A stretch of 64,000 bases of DNA, from NCBI GenBank assembly GCA_025454175.1, contig JALOOX010000001.1:1-64000 (forward strand). Reading direction: 5' to 3'. Positions 10,875 through 21,129 of the stretch are shown here, piece after piece. Both the position numbers and the translations under genes were made by a program. Position 1 is the stretch's first letter. Every line of letters begins with the position of its first letter. This DNA comes from Syntrophobacteraceae bacterium (GTDB taxonomy: Bacteria; Desulfobacterota; Syntrophobacteria; Syntrophobacterales; Syntrophobacteraceae). Below the pieces are notes generated by a model that searched no databases, was not told the origin of the DNA, and saw only the letters and a list, made by a program, of their open reading frames with translations.

Positions 10875-11011
10875 CTTGTGGAACCGGGAACCATCTCGTC
10901 CGGAGTGTTCTCACATTCGCTCAATTTGATTTATAGGCTTATAAGTTAACAATATCATTGGGAATTATCAGCACCGGCCAGGGGATATCGCTGGGGTGTT
11001 TTTAACATCCG

Positions 11012-11491
11012 TTGGAGGAAGGCGTGACGCACTCGCAGTCTGATCCGATCATTGAGGAGCTCAAGGCCATGAAACAGCGCATGGACGTGCTGTTTGATGA
11101 GACACTCATCGAGGAGCAGCCTCATGGGGGGCCGTCAACAACCCACAAAGCCCTCAATTGGGGGCCACCGATGGATGTCTGGGAAACCTCGGACATGTGG
11201 GTTCTCGAGGCAGACCTCCCCGGGGTCGGGGATGAGGACGTGTCCGTCCAGGTGAGTGTTGGAGCCCTGACGCTCTCCGGGGTGAGGAACCCTGCCGACT
11301 ATCCCAACCAGTCGGAAATCCATGTCTCTGAACGACCTCGTGGAGCATTTCATCGATCTTTCGCGCTGCCTCAAGATGCCAGACATGACTGCATCGAAGC
11401 GCGGTTTGAGAGTGGCGTCCTGACGGTAAAGGTTCCAAGGAAGCCGGGCACACCCGGTGTCTCGCGCAGAGTTCCAGTTCGTTCAGGGTAG
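11012..11491 (+). CDS. Hsp20/alpha-crystallin family small heat-shock protein
   Basis: DVWETSDMWVLEADLPGVGDEDVSVQVSVGALTLSGVR...RGAFHRSFALPQDARHDCIEARFESGVLTVKVPR. Confidence 0.9.
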   Translation: MEEGVTHSQSDPIIEELKAMKQRMDVLFDETLIEEQPHGGPSTTHKALNWGPPMDVWETSDMWVLEADLPGVGDEDVSVQVSVGALTLSGVRNPADYPNQSEIHVSERPRGAFHRSFALPQDARHDCIEARFESGVLTVKVPRKPGTPGVSRRVPVRSG

Positions 11492-11571
11492 GTTGAAGCT
11501 TGTTTCGAAGGTGCTTTGCACTGGCTCAATAAGCCATTACTGTATCGATCAGGACAGGAGGTTCACGGATC

Positions 11572-12420
11572 ATGTCCACGAGAGTACGTACAACGTTTCT
11601 GATGGCTTTGCTCACCGTTCTGATCCTGCTTTTCGGCAACATGGTCGGAGGCCGCTCCGGCATGATTCTGGCCTTCGGGTTTGCCGTGGTGATGAATTTC
11701 GGGAGTTACTGGTTCTCGGACAAGATCGTTCTCGCCATGTACAAGGCTCAGCCCCTGGATGAGTACTCGGCGCCCGAGCTCTACCGGATGGTGCGCGAGC
11801 TGGCCCATGAAGCCCAGATCCCGGCTCCCAGGCTTTACCTCATTCCCGAAGACACGCCCAACGCCTTCGCGACGGGTCGAAACCCGGAGAATGCCGTCGT
11901 GGCCGTCACCGAGGGCATCACCCGGATCCTGACCCCTCAGGAGCTCCGCGGGGTCATTGCGCACGAAATGGCCCACATCAAGAACCGGGATATCCTGGTG
12001 AGCTCCATTGCCGCCACGATGGCGGGGGCCATCATGATGCTGGCCAATATGGTCAAGTGGGGAGCCATTTTCGGTGGATTCCGCGGGAGCAACGATGAAC
12101 AGGGCGGTGGGGGAATTTTGGGAGCCCTGGCCATGGCGATCATCGCGCCGATCGCCGCCATGCTGATCCAGATGGCGATATCCCGATCGCGGGAATACCT
12201 GGCCGATGAAACCGGTGCCAGGCTTTCCCACGGAGGTGAGCCGCTGGCGCGGGCTCTCGAGAAGCTGACCATGGCGTCGGAGCGCGTCCCGATGCACGAT
12301 GCCAATCCGTCAACGGCTCACATGTTCATCGTGAACCCTCTGACGGGAAGAAGCCTGATGAATCTCTTCAGCACCCATCCTCCCATCGATGAGAGAGTCA
12401 GAAGACTCCGTACCATGTAG
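11572..12420 (+). CDS. htpX: Zinc metalloprotease HtpX
   Basis: [27 protein letters not shown]..., [26 protein letters not shown] aggaggt. Confidence 0.95.
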   Translation: MSTRVRTTFLMALLTVLILLFGNMVGGRSGMILAFGFAVVMNFGSYWFSDKIVLAMYKAQPLDEYSAPELYRMVRELAHEAQIPAPRLYLIPEDTPNAFATGRNPENAVVAVTEGITRILTPQELRGVIAHEMAHIKNRDILVSSIAATMAGAIMMLANMVKWGAIFGGFRGSNDEQGGGGILGALAMAIIAPIAAMLIQMAISRSREYLADETGARLSHGGEPLARALEKLTMASERVPMHDANPSTAHMFIVNPLTGRSLMNLFSTHPPIDERVRRLRTM

Positions 12421-12597
12421 TCGGTTTTGCAGAGGTTTTCCAGAGCCAGGCGAGCTCCGGTCGAGGGACATCCTGAATCAGGAGAGCGCCCGCCCGGAGC
12501 ATGGGCAGGACCGTCGCGCCTTCCGGCCGGCTTTGACGCGGACACCCGCGGCGGGAGAACTTTGGAAAGACTGCCTTCATTGCAGGAACCTGACGTC

Positions 12598-14229
12598 ATG
12601 AGCGGTGATCTCGAGGTTGTTTTACACTACCACCAGAGCACCAAGCACCATTCCCAGCGCTATGCCCGCGGTCCAGGCTATATGGACTGGGCCACCCAAC
12701 CGGATCCGTTCAGACGCTATCAGGGAGCACCTCTGGTCAGGCTGGACCGCGCCGCGGGCGATTTCCACGATCCCCTGTACGACGAAGCATGCGAAACGGG
12801 GACAATCACCGCGGCACCGCTGCACGCCCGCTCCGTCTCATGGCTGTTTTGGAACAGCCTGGCCCTCTCCGCATGGAAACACGCGGGGGAGAATTCCTGG
12901 GCGCTTCGCGTCAACCCATCCAGCGGCAACCTGCATCCCACCGAGGGGTACCTCCTGAGCGGCCCCGTTCAAGGCCTGAGCGATGAGCCCGGCATATACC
13001 ACTACGCACCGAGAGAGCATGCACTGGAGCGAAGGGCCGTCATTCCCGAGGAGCATTGGGCGGGATTCATGGGGGGGTTTTCACCCGAGAGCTTCCTGAT
13101 CGGCCTGTCCTCCATCCATTGGCGAGAGGCCTGGAAGTATGGAGAACGGGCCTATCGTTATTGCCAGCTTGACGCGGGGCATGCCATCGCCGCGGTGGCT
13201 CTTGCCGCTTCGGGCCTGGGATGGAAAGCCGTGCTTCTCGACTCACCCGACAGCGACGCCGTGGGCTCGCTCCTCGGCCTGTCCGAAATTTCAGGACCCG
13301 AAGGCGAGCATGCGGATGTGCTGATCCTCATTCAGCCTCGCCCCCAGGCAGAGGCCGGAACCTTTCGGCTCGATATCGCGAAGAGCTCACTGCCGAGCAG
13401 GCTCGTCTGGCAGGGAACGCCCAATCAGCTCAGTCCAGGGCATGTGAGATGGGAGATCATTGATGCGGTGGCCCGGGCCTGCCGCAAGCCGCCCACGGAG
13501 GGAATGGCTCAGGACCCTGGCGCGAGCGATGACCACCCATCTCAGGCTGCCCGCCCCGGTCTATTCCTGAGCCGGCTGGTCAGACAGAGACGGAGCGCCG
13601 TCTCAATGGATGGCGTTTCCCGCATGCCCTCGGCCGCTTTCTTCAGGATGCTGCAGCGGGCCATTTCGGCTCAGGCGCGGGCGCCTCATTCAGTGCTCCC
13701 ATGGCCTCCCAAGGTTCACCTGGCCCTGTTCGTCCACCGCGTGGACGGACTGAGCCCCGGACTCTACCTGCTGCCCGGCCGCATCGACGCCCTGCCTTCG
13801 CTGCATGAGGCCATGCGCCCGGATTTCGCATGGAAGCGTCCGGAATCCTGCCCCGATGGGCTGCATCTATTCAGGCTCGTGGAGGGGGATTTCAGGGAAG
13901 CCGCCATGCAGCTCTCCTGTTTCCAGGACATTGCCGGTGACGGATGCTTCAGCGCGGCCATGATCGCGGAATTCGACGGCCCCCTCAGGTCTCATGGGCC
14001 GTGGTTCTATCCGAGGCTCTACTGGGAATGCGGCCTCATCGGCCAGGTGCTCTATCTGGAGGCAGAAGCGGCTCGTTTGCGGGCTACGGGAATCGGCTGC
14101 TATTTCGACGATCCCACGCACCAAGTCCTGGGGCTGAAGTCCACACTATTCCAGGACCTTTATCACCTGACGGTGGGAGGCCCCATCGAGGACAACAGGC
14201 TCACCACCCTACCCGCCTATCCCGCATGA
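12598..14229 (+). CDS. SagB/ThcOx-type dehydrogenase, tandem nitroreductase domains
   Basis: VVLHYHQSTKHHSQRYARGPGYMDWATQPDPFRRY, WALRVNPSSGNLHPTEGYLLS; second copy LVRQRRSAVSMDGVSRMPSAAFFRMLQRA... VHLALFVHRVDGLSPGLYLL. Confidence 0.85.
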   Translation: MSGDLEVVLHYHQSTKHHSQRYARGPGYMDWATQPDPFRRYQGAPLVRLDRAAGDFHDPLYDEACETGTITAAPLHARSVSWLFWNSLALSAWKHAGENSWALRVNPSSGNLHPTEGYLLSGPVQGLSDEPGIYHYAPREHALERRAVIPEEHWAGFMGGFSPESFLIGLSSIHWREAWKYGERAYRYCQLDAGHAIAAVALAASGLGWKAVLLDSPDSDAVGSLLGLSEISGPEGEHADVLILIQPRPQAEAGTFRLDIAKSSLPSRLVWQGTPNQLSPGHVRWEIIDAVARACRKPPTEGMAQDPGASDDHPSQAARPGLFLSRLVRQRRSAVSMDGVSRMPSAAFFRMLQRAISAQARAPHSVLPWPPKVHLALFVHRVDGLSPGLYLLPGRIDALPSLHEAMRPDFAWKRPESCPDGLHLFRLVEGDFREAAMQLSCFQDIAGDGCFSAAMIAEFDGPLRSHGPWFYPRLYWECGLIGQVLYLEAEAARLRATGIGCYFDDPTHQVLGLKSTLFQDLYHLTVGGPIEDNRLTTLPAYPA

Positions 14230-14292
14230 GACCTCGGAGAATTGAATTGCCTTGCGGCAGGCATCGCGAACCGTTTCGAGGGCTCGTCCGCA

Positions 14293-14565
14293 TCAGCCCC
14301 TTGGAAGCAGGGGCTCCTGAACCATATACCCGGCATCGACACCGCTGGCTCTAAGCTCCCTGACCCAGCGCCTGAGGTTTGTCGCCTCCTCGGCCCAGCC
14401 GCAGCATTCCATCCGCCCGGCCTGACTCTCGACATATTCGGCGAAGCTCCCGGTCTCCGCACTCGCGCGGGTGGTCGCTTCTCCATCGCCTCGGGAAAAC
14501 TTGGTCTGCTTCATGCGGATTATCTCCCCCATTTCCGACCAAACACTGCCCACCGCCGTCGCCAT
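14293..14565 (-). CDS. Possible small hypothetical protein (90 aa)
   Basis: ORF in an otherwise empty 600-bp interval; composition plausible but no family recognised. Confidence 0.3.
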   Translation of the reverse strand: MATAVGSVWSEMGEIIRMKQTKFSRGDGEATTRASAETGSFAEYVESQAGRMECCGWAEEATNLRRWVRELRASGVDAGYMVQEPLLPRG

Positions 14566-14611
14566 CCATTCACCGGTGGATCAAGGCCTACCCGATCCCG
14601 ACCTGAACTGA

Positions 14612-14711
14612 GAGCCTGTTTGGGAAATCCAGGTTGCCGCCTGATGGCAGGCTCAGACGGGGTTTATCCCCTCCCGAAATATCCCGGACAAGGCATTTTC
14701 CAAACAGGCTC
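14612..14711. repeat. Small MITE-like element / large hairpin with terminal inverted repeats
   Basis: gagcctgtttgggaaat ... attttccaaacaggctc: 17-bp inverted ends, 1 mismatch, about 66 bp apart, no ORF. Confidence 0.5.
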
Positions 14712-14975
14712 CGGGACGGCCAATCCGTCGGCCCGGATCACCATCGCCCCACGCCGAGACGGTTCAGTGCAACTTATAGCAAATACATTTGCGTCATTCA
14801 AACTGAAATGAGTGCCGGGAATCATGTCTTCGTCCAACCGCGAAGCGGCACATAGACCATTTGATTCATGAGGAAGTTTCTTGTAGAAGGGGGAAGCTCC
14901 GTCTTCCTGTTCGCTCGGGGAGAGTGGAAAGGGGACCACACCCGTTTGAGAGCATTCGAGATCAAGGAGGAAGTT

Positions 14976-15695
14976 ATGAGGGTAAAGCATCCAGGCTTGC
15001 TGCTCATGGTCGTTTCTCTGATCCTGTGGAGTCCTGCCCTGACATTGGCTTCCGGTGGAGGTGGCGGAATTTCCCCGGACCAGGCCATGAGTCGGCTCAA
15101 GGAGGGCAATGAGCGTTACGCGGGCGGAAACGCCAGGCACCCCAACCAGGGGTCCGACCGCCGCAGGGAAACCGTCGCCGTGGGTCAGAAGCCCTTTGCC
15201 ACGATTCTCGGCTGTTCCGATTCAAGGGTGCCTGTCGAGGTCATTTTCGACAGTGGCATCGGCGATCTCTTCGTTATTCGGGTCGCCGGCAATGTGGCCG
15301 ACGTGGACGAGATTGGCTCCATCGAATACGGGGTGGACCACCTGGAAACGCCGATTTGCGTCGTGCTGGGCCACACGCGGTGCGGCGCAGTGACAGCGGT
15401 GACGCAAAAGGCCGAGGTGCATGGAAGCATTCCTCAGCTCGTCGACAATATTGAACCAGCTGTGGCGCGCGCCAGGTCAGCCCAGCCTCAGCTGGGCGTG
15501 GATGCACTGGTGGAGGAAGCCATCAAGGAGAACGCCTGGCAGTCCATCGAGGATCTACTCACCACAAGCGAGGTGACCCGCAAGAGGGTACGGGAAGGCA
15601 GCCTCAAAGTGGTCGCCGCCATTTATGACCTCGAAGCAGGAAAGGTGTCGTGGCTGGGCTCACACCCAAAGGAGAAGGCGCTAGTTGCCAGATAG
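14976..15695 (+). CDS. Beta-class carbonic anhydrase with N-terminal signal peptide (probably exported)
   Basis: MRVKHPGLLLMVVSLILWSPALTLASGGGGG signal; ILGCSDSRVPVE, VIRVAGNV, VLGHTRCGAV zinc-site motifs; RBS aaggagg. Confidence 0.92.
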   Translation: MRVKHPGLLLMVVSLILWSPALTLASGGGGGISPDQAMSRLKEGNERYAGGNARHPNQGSDRRRETVAVGQKPFATILGCSDSRVPVEVIFDSGIGDLFVIRVAGNVADVDEIGSIEYGVDHLETPICVVLGHTRCGAVTAVTQKAEVHGSIPQLVDNIEPAVARARSAQPQLGVDALVEEAIKENAWQSIEDLLTTSEVTRKRVREGSLKVVAAIYDLEAGKVSWLGSHPKEKALVAR

Positions 15696-16422
15696 CCATC
15701 GAGACACTTCGAATCATCCTGAGCTGAGGGACGCCGTCTTTTCGGAAATGAAGCTTCGAGGCATCCAGACCGACCCATTGGCTTCGACCGGCCCGAGCAA
15801 TGCCTCGCGACGGTGGTATTCAGCTTCGGTGCCGGAAGCAGGTCTTCGAGGCGACGCGAATTCACCGATCGCAAGAGCCCCGTTCGGCCCGCAAGAGATC
15901 CAGGCCCTCGAACAAGCCATTGAAATCGCTGAAGATCTGGTCAGCAACCACTACAAGATTTCAACCTCCGACTGGAAGCGCTACCGCTACGATATCCGAT
16001 CCCTGGCGGATCTGACAACGGAGGAAATCACCGATTCGGCCTTCGCTCAGATCCGAAGGTACCTTCGGTGCCCGGACCAGAAATTGAGGGGGAGCAACCC
16101 GGCGGATTATTTTAAGATTTGTCTTCAGGACCACGTGATCCGGCAAGCCACGCAGCGGGACCCTCAGATCGGGCTTCTGGCCCTGTGCGTATACATCGTC
16201 ATCCATGAACTGATTCACGTCATCCGCTTTGCGCGATTCATCCAGCGATTCGATGCCTCCCGCTCCGAGCAGGAAATGGAGGAGACGAGAGTTCACGATT
16301 TGACCTTCATCGTGCTCAGGAACCGGCGAGTTCCGGGGATCCAGGAAGTCCTGGGGGCCTTCAGCGACTGTCGCACCATGGAGACATTTCACGGAGTGCC
16401 CGAGGGAGCCTCCGCCCAATAA
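15685..16422 (+). CDS. Conserved hypothetical protein with HExxH motif
   Basis: LLALCVYIVIHELIHVIRFARFIQRFDASRSEQEMEETRVHDLTF; start overlaps end of carbonic anhydrase gene. Confidence 0.6.
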   Translation: MPDSHRDTSNHPELRDAVFSEMKLRGIQTDPLASTGPSNASRRWYSASVPEAGLRGDANSPIARAPFGPQEIQALEQAIEIAEDLVSNHYKISTSDWKRYRYDIRSLADLTTEEITDSAFAQIRRYLRCPDQKLRGSNPADYFKICLQDHVIRQATQRDPQIGLLALCVYIVIHELIHVIRFARFIQRFDASRSEQEMEETRVHDLTFIVLRNRRVPGIQEVLGAFSDCRTMETFHGVPEGASAQ

Positions 16423-16435
16423 GGAAAGCAATGCC

Positions 16436-16726
16436 ATGCAAAGCAAAATCTCACGGGAAGAAGTCCGCCACGTGGCCCATCTTGCCCGGCTCGACCTGCC
16501 GGAAGCCGACGAGGTCCTGGTGACGGAGCAGATGAACAGCCTTCTGCAGTACATGGATGCCCTGAATACGGTGGATACTTCAAACGTCGAGCCCACGACG
16601 CACGCCATTCAGAACCGGAACGTGTTTCGTCCCGACCGGGTGCTGGGCTCGCTTCACCGCGAAGCTGCCCTGGCCAACGCCCCGGAGACGGACCGGACCA
16701 GTTTCATTGTCCCCAAGGTCATCTAA
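16436..16726 (+). CDS. gatC: Asp/Glu-tRNA amidotransferase subunit C
   Basis: [22 protein letters not shown]...[25 protein letters not shown]...FRPD. Confidence 0.93.
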   Translation: MQSKISREEVRHVAHLARLDLPEADEVLVTEQMNSLLQYMDALNTVDTSNVEPTTHAIQNRNVFRPDRVLGSLHREAALANAPETDRTSFIVPKVI

Positions 16727-16767
16727 CTGCCGGCGATCACGGAATGAATCCTGGAGGGAATATCCCC

Positions 16768-18225
16768 ATGGACCCAACCTCACTGACCATCCACGAGCTT
16801 CGAGACCGGTTGATCCGGAAGGAAATCGGAGCCAGGGAGCTGACTCGGCATTTTCTGGATCGCATCGAGAGACTGGATACCCGCCTGCACGCTTACCTGG
16901 CCCTGCAGGGGGAGACGGCCTTGCGCGAGGCGGAACGCCTGGATCGGCGGAGCGATGATCTGGGGTCCCTGCCCCTGGCAGGCATCCCGCTGGCCATCAA
17001 GGACGTCATCTGCACCCGGGGCGTCCGCACCACCTGTGGCTCGCGAATTCTCGAGAATTTCGTTCCCCCCTACGATGGCTCCGTCATCGAGAAGCTGAGA
17101 AATGCCGGCGCCATCTTCCTTGGCAAAGCCAACATGGACGAGTTCGCCATGGGATCGTCCACGGAGAATTCGGGGTTCGGCCCCACCCGGAACCCCTGGG
17201 ATCCCTCACGCGTCCCCGGCGGGTCCAGCGGAGGCTCCGCCGCGGCAGTGGCCGCGGATCTGTGTGCCGGCTCCCTGGGCACCGACACGGGGGGGTCCAT
17301 TCGCCAGCCGGCATCCTTCTGCGGAGTGGTAGGGCTCAAACCCACCTACGGGCGGGTCTCCCGGTTCGGCCTCGTCGCCTTCGCCTCCTCACTGGACCAG
17401 ATCGGCCCCATCACCAAGGACGTGGAAGATGCCGCTCTCCTGCTGCAGGTCATTGCGGGCCATGATCAGCGGGACTCCACTTCCATCAGCATGCCGGTGC
17501 CCGACTACGTGAGCGGCATTCGCCAGCCCATCAAGGGCCTTCGCCTGGGCATTCCGAAGGAGTACTTTGTCCAGGGCATGAGCCCCGAAGTCGAGGACGC
17601 CGTGAGGACGGCCATCCGAAAATGCGAGGAGCTGGGAGCCGAGATCATGGAGGTATCCCTCCCCCACACCGAGTACGGGGTGGCCGCCTACTACATCATC
17701 GCTCCCGCCGAGGCCAGCTCGAACCTCGCACGCTACGACGGCGTGAAGTACGGACTGAGGGTCTCCAATGCCCGGGATCTTCTGAGCATGTATCGCCAAA
17801 GCCGATCCCGGGGATTCGGCCCGGAAGTGAAGCGCAGGATCATGCTGGGCACTTACGTGCTCTCGGCCGGGTATTATGATGCCTACTACCGGAAGGCCTC
17901 GCAGGTCCGGACCCTGATCCGCCAGGACTTCCTGGACGCCTTCGAGCGATGCGATGCGCTTCTGGCTCCCGTAGCCCCCATTCCAGCCTTCAAGATCGGC
18001 GAGAAATCCGATGATCCGCTGCAGATGTACCTGAGCGATGTGCTGACACTGCCGGCAAGCCTGGCGGGAATTCCAGGCATTTCCGTCCCTTGCGGGTTTT
18101 CGAGCGAAGGCCTCCCCATCGGACTCCAGATCCTGGGACCTCACCTGAGGGAGGATCTCATCCTCCGAATTGGCTACCAGTACGAGCAGCACACGGAGCA
18201 TCACCTCCCCAGACCCGCGCTCTAA
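16768..18225 (+). CDS. gatA: Asp/Glu-tRNA amidotransferase subunit A
   Basis: [77 protein letters not shown] amidase signature. Confidence 0.96.
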   Translation: MDPTSLTIHELRDRLIRKEIGARELTRHFLDRIERLDTRLHAYLALQGETALREAERLDRRSDDLGSLPLAGIPLAIKDVICTRGVRTTCGSRILENFVPPYDGSVIEKLRNAGAIFLGKANMDEFAMGSSTENSGFGPTRNPWDPSRVPGGSSGGSAAAVAADLCAGSLGTDTGGSIRQPASFCGVVGLKPTYGRVSRFGLVAFASSLDQIGPITKDVEDAALLLQVIAGHDQRDSTSISMPVPDYVSGIRQPIKGLRLGIPKEYFVQGMSPEVEDAVRTAIRKCEELGAEIMEVSLPHTEYGVAAYYIIAPAEASSNLARYDGVKYGLRVSNARDLLSMYRQSRSRGFGPEVKRRIMLGTYVLSAGYYDAYYRKASQVRTLIRQDFLDAFERCDALLAPVAPIPAFKIGEKSDDPLQMYLSDVLTLPASLAGIPGISVPCGFSSEGLPIGLQILGPHLREDLILRIGYQYEQHTEHHLPRPAL

Positions 18226-18276
18226 AAAGCGGCATGGCCCGCTGAAGCCCTGACGCTCTAACCGGAACGACAAAAA

Positions 18277-18307
18277 AATCGGCGGCGGAAAAATCCCGCC
18301 GCCGATT
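18277..18307. terminator. Bidirectional intrinsic terminator between convergent gatA and glgC
   Basis: aatcggcggcgg-aaaaatc-ccgccgccgatt, 12-bp GC-rich stem with flanking A-tract on the left. Confidence 0.8.
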
Positions 18308-18402
18308 CCTTTGTCATCTCGGACAACCACGGCCAAGCTCCGCCCGGCCCGTGCCGCCCGCCGAGTCAACAGCGCTGATCCCTGGGGGGCTCCGCCGCTG
18401 AA

Positions 18403-19683
18403 TCACTCTTCCCGGGAGAAATACCCCTTGGGAACAACGGTGATTCCCCGGGGAGTGACATCGAAACGCCTGCGGTCTTCCTGCGGATCGATGCCGATGT
18501 GTGTTCCTGGCGGAATGAAATTGTGCTTGTCTATGATGGCTTTCTTGATCCTGCAGCTCCGACCGATCTCCACGTGATCCATGATCACGGACTCGTCCAC
18601 CTCGGCCCAGCTCCGGACCATCACGTTGCACCCCAGCACCGAGCTGCGCACGATTCCTCCGCTCACGATGCATCCCGGCCCCACCAGCGAGTCCAGGGCC
18701 ATACCCACGCGCGCCGGTGTGGCTTCGGGTTGATTGAAGACGAATTTTGCCGGCGGGAACTGCCTCTGAAAAGTCCTGATGGGCCAGAGGGACCCGTAAA
18801 GGTTGAAAAACGGATCGACTCCCGTCAAGTCCATGTTCGCGTTCCAGTAGGAGTCCAGTGTCCCCACATCCCGCCAGTACTGGGAGTCCCTCGTCCCGTC
18901 GACCAGCTTGAGCCTTCGCACACCGTCCGTATCCACAGTGTAGATGTAGTCCCTGATCTTGTTGAGGCGGCGGTAAGGATACGCCTGCACCTTCATTTCC
19001 TGGATCAGCGTGGGGATGATGTCCCTCCCGAAATCCTCGTAATCCGTCTTTTTCAGCAGGTCCAGAAGGACGTGGGTCTTGAAAAGATAGATCCCCATGG
19101 AAGCGAGGCACCTGTCGGGATCGTCGGGAATGGCCCGGGGCTCGAGAGGCTTTTCCTCCCACTCCCGAATGCGGAAGTCATTGTCCACCCCCGCAATTCC
19201 AAACTCCGAGCCCTGGGACCGATCGACTTCCAGCAACCCAACCGTCACATCGGCGTCATGCTCTTCATGGTAGACGCGAAACTGGCTGTAGTCCATCTTG
19301 TAGAGATGGTCTCCCGAGAGGATGAGCACATGTCGAGGATGCTCCCTCTCGATGAGGTAATAATTCTGTCGCACCGAATCCGCGGTCCCACGGTACCAGT
19401 CGGTACCCATTCTCTGCTGGGGAGCCGCGATCTTCAGGTAGTGACCCAAGGCACTGGAGAAGATGTTCCACCCCTCCTCGAGATGATCCGTCAGCGACTG
19501 CGACTTGTACTGCGGAAAGACAATGATCTTGTAGAGCTGTGAGTTGATGCAGTTGCTGAGGGGTATGTCGATGAGGCGGTAGACCCCTCCAATGGGAACC
19601 GCGGGCTTCGAGCGGTCCTGCGTGAGGGGCATGAGCCTTTGCCCTCGCCCTCCAGCCATGATGACAGTGAGCACTTCCTTCAT
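18403..19683 (-). CDS. glgC: Glucose-1-phosphate adenylyltransferase
   Basis: MKEVLTVIMAGGRGQRLMPLTQDRSKPAVPIGGVYRLIDIPLSNCINSQ... full length. Confidence 0.95.
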   Translation of the reverse strand: MKEVLTVIMAGGRGQRLMPLTQDRSKPAVPIGGVYRLIDIPLSNCINSQLYKIIVFPQYKSQSLTDHLEEGWNIFSSALGHYLKIAAPQQRMGTDWYRGTADSVRQNYYLIEREHPRHVLILSGDHLYKMDYSQFRVYHEEHDADVTVGLLEVDRSQGSEFGIAGVDNDFRIREWEEKPLEPRAIPDDPDRCLASMGIYLFKTHVLLDLLKKTDYEDFGRDIIPTLIQEMKVQAYPYRRLNKIRDYIYTVDTDGVRRLKLVDGTRDSQYWRDVGTLDSYWNANMDLTGVDPFFNLYGSLWPIRTFQRQFPPAKFVFNQPEATPARVGMALDSLVGPGCIVSGGIVRSSVLGCNVMVRSWAEVDESVIMDHVEIGRSCRIKKAIIDKHNFIPPGTHIGIDPQEDRRRFDVTPRGITVVPKGYFSREE

Positions 19684-19779
19684 CGTTCGACCTCCCCCCT
19701 TGCGAGCGCCATGACCTCCCCGCGCGTCCATCGCCGCCTGTCGAGCTTCAAGCGACCCATTCCGGCAAGTGTCGCCATA

Positions 19780-20334
19780 TCACTTCAACAGCTTCAGGGG
19801 ATCCTGGGGCAAATCGTTGCCCTGGTAGACGATCATCCCCTCCCTGTCGATGAGGACGAACAGGGGGATACCCTGAACCCTATAGGTTCTGGCCACCTTG
19901 CTGCCGTTGTCGTAGAGCGTGGGCCAGGGAACCGGATGCCCTTCCTGATAGCGCTTGACCCTCTGGAGACTGTCGCCTTCCCCCACATTGATCCCGAGAA
20001 TCTGCATGTCCTTCTCGGGAATCCTTTCGCGCACTTTCACCAGGTGCGGCTTCAGGGTGATGCACGCGGGGCACCAGGTGGCCCAGAAGTAAAGCATAAC
20101 GGGACGCTCGCCCCTGAATTGGCTCAGTTTCACGCTGTTTCCCCCCAGATCCTGCAATTCGAAGTCGGGGGCCGGGGTCTTGGCGCTCGATCCGAAGAGC
20201 CCCGCAAGGAGAATTCCTTCATCCAACCCTGCTGCCCCGACCCTGTCCATGCCTGGCGTGACGAAATTTAAGGTCATGAGAACGAAGAGGGACACGATCC
20301 CGAATCTCGCGGCATTCCTGACCACGTGCTTCAT
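19780..20334 (-). CDS. TlpA/ResA-like thioredoxin-fold protein
   Basis: APDFELQDLGGNSVKLSQFRGERPVMLYFWATWCPACITLKPHL; CxxC active site; N-terminal signal. Confidence 0.9.
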   Translation of the reverse strand: MKHVVRNAARFGIVSLFVLMTLNFVTPGMDRVGAAGLDEGILLAGLFGSSAKTPAPDFELQDLGGNSVKLSQFRGERPVMLYFWATWCPACITLKPHLVKVRERIPEKDMQILGINVGEGDSLQRVKRYQEGHPVPWPTLYDNGSKVARTYRVQGIPLFVLIDREGMIVYQGNDLPQDPLKLLK

Positions 20335-21038
20335 AACCACAGCTCTCCTGTCTTGATGAAATAGTACTGGGCCGCACCAATCATGAGCAGTCCGAACAAC
20401 TTCTGAATGCGCCTCATCCAGATTCCCGATCTGGGCAGGGCCGTGAGCAGACTGGTGAACGTTCCGACGAAGATCACCAGGATTCCAAGGCCATAGGCGA
20501 ACGCGAAAAGCATCATAATGCCCCAAAACACATTCTGCCCCGTTGCCACAATGGTCAGGAGCACGGCGAGGACGGGCGTCGTGCACGTGCTGACCACGAG
20601 AGCGGAAGCTCCCCCGAGAAGAACGCTGGATATGACATCATGCCCAGGAATATCGCGAACCTGCAGGCGATTCAGGAACGCGGGGGGCGTCATTTGAAAG
20701 ACATCCAGCATCGCCAGGCCGAAGAACAGGCAGATGTTGCCCACCACGAGATAGGTCCAGGGGCTTGTGGTCATGGCTCCGAACATCCGCCCGGACAGTG
20801 CCGCAAAGGCTCCCAGAGAGGCATAAACCAGGGCAAGCCCCAAAACGTAAAAGACCGCGAGCTTGAACCCCTTCCAGCGACTGCCGTGAGCTTTGCCTCC
20901 AATGAACGCCACCGTGATCGGCAGCATGGGATAACTGCACGGCGTCAGGCTCGCGAGCATCCCCCCCAGAAACGACAGCCCCACGGCCAGGACCGGGTGA
21001 TTCAGCGCCATTCCCTCAAGCTGGCCAAGATAATCCAA
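20331..21038 (-). CDS. CcdA/DsbD-family transmembrane thiol electron carrier
   Basis: GGMLASLTPCSYPMLPITVAFIGG... STCTTPVLAVLLTIVATGQ; overlaps TlpA-like gene start. Confidence 0.9.
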   Translation of the reverse strand: MDYLGQLEGMALNHPVLAVGLSFLGGMLASLTPCSYPMLPITVAFIGGKAHGSRWKGFKLAVFYVLGLALVYASLGAFAALSGRMFGAMTTSPWTYLVVGNICLFFGLAMLDVFQMTPPAFLNRLQVRDIPGHDVISSVLLGGASALVVSTCTTPVLAVLLTIVATGQNVFWGIMMLFAFAYGLGILVIFVGTFTSLLTALPRSGIWMRRIQKLFGLLMIGAAQYYFIKTGELWL

Positions 21039-21129
21039 GGCTCAACGATCCTTCCGAAAATAAGAGACTCCGGCAACGTCCATGATCTCCGCCCCAACCG
21101 CCGAATCCACTCTCTTCAAACAGGCTTCC

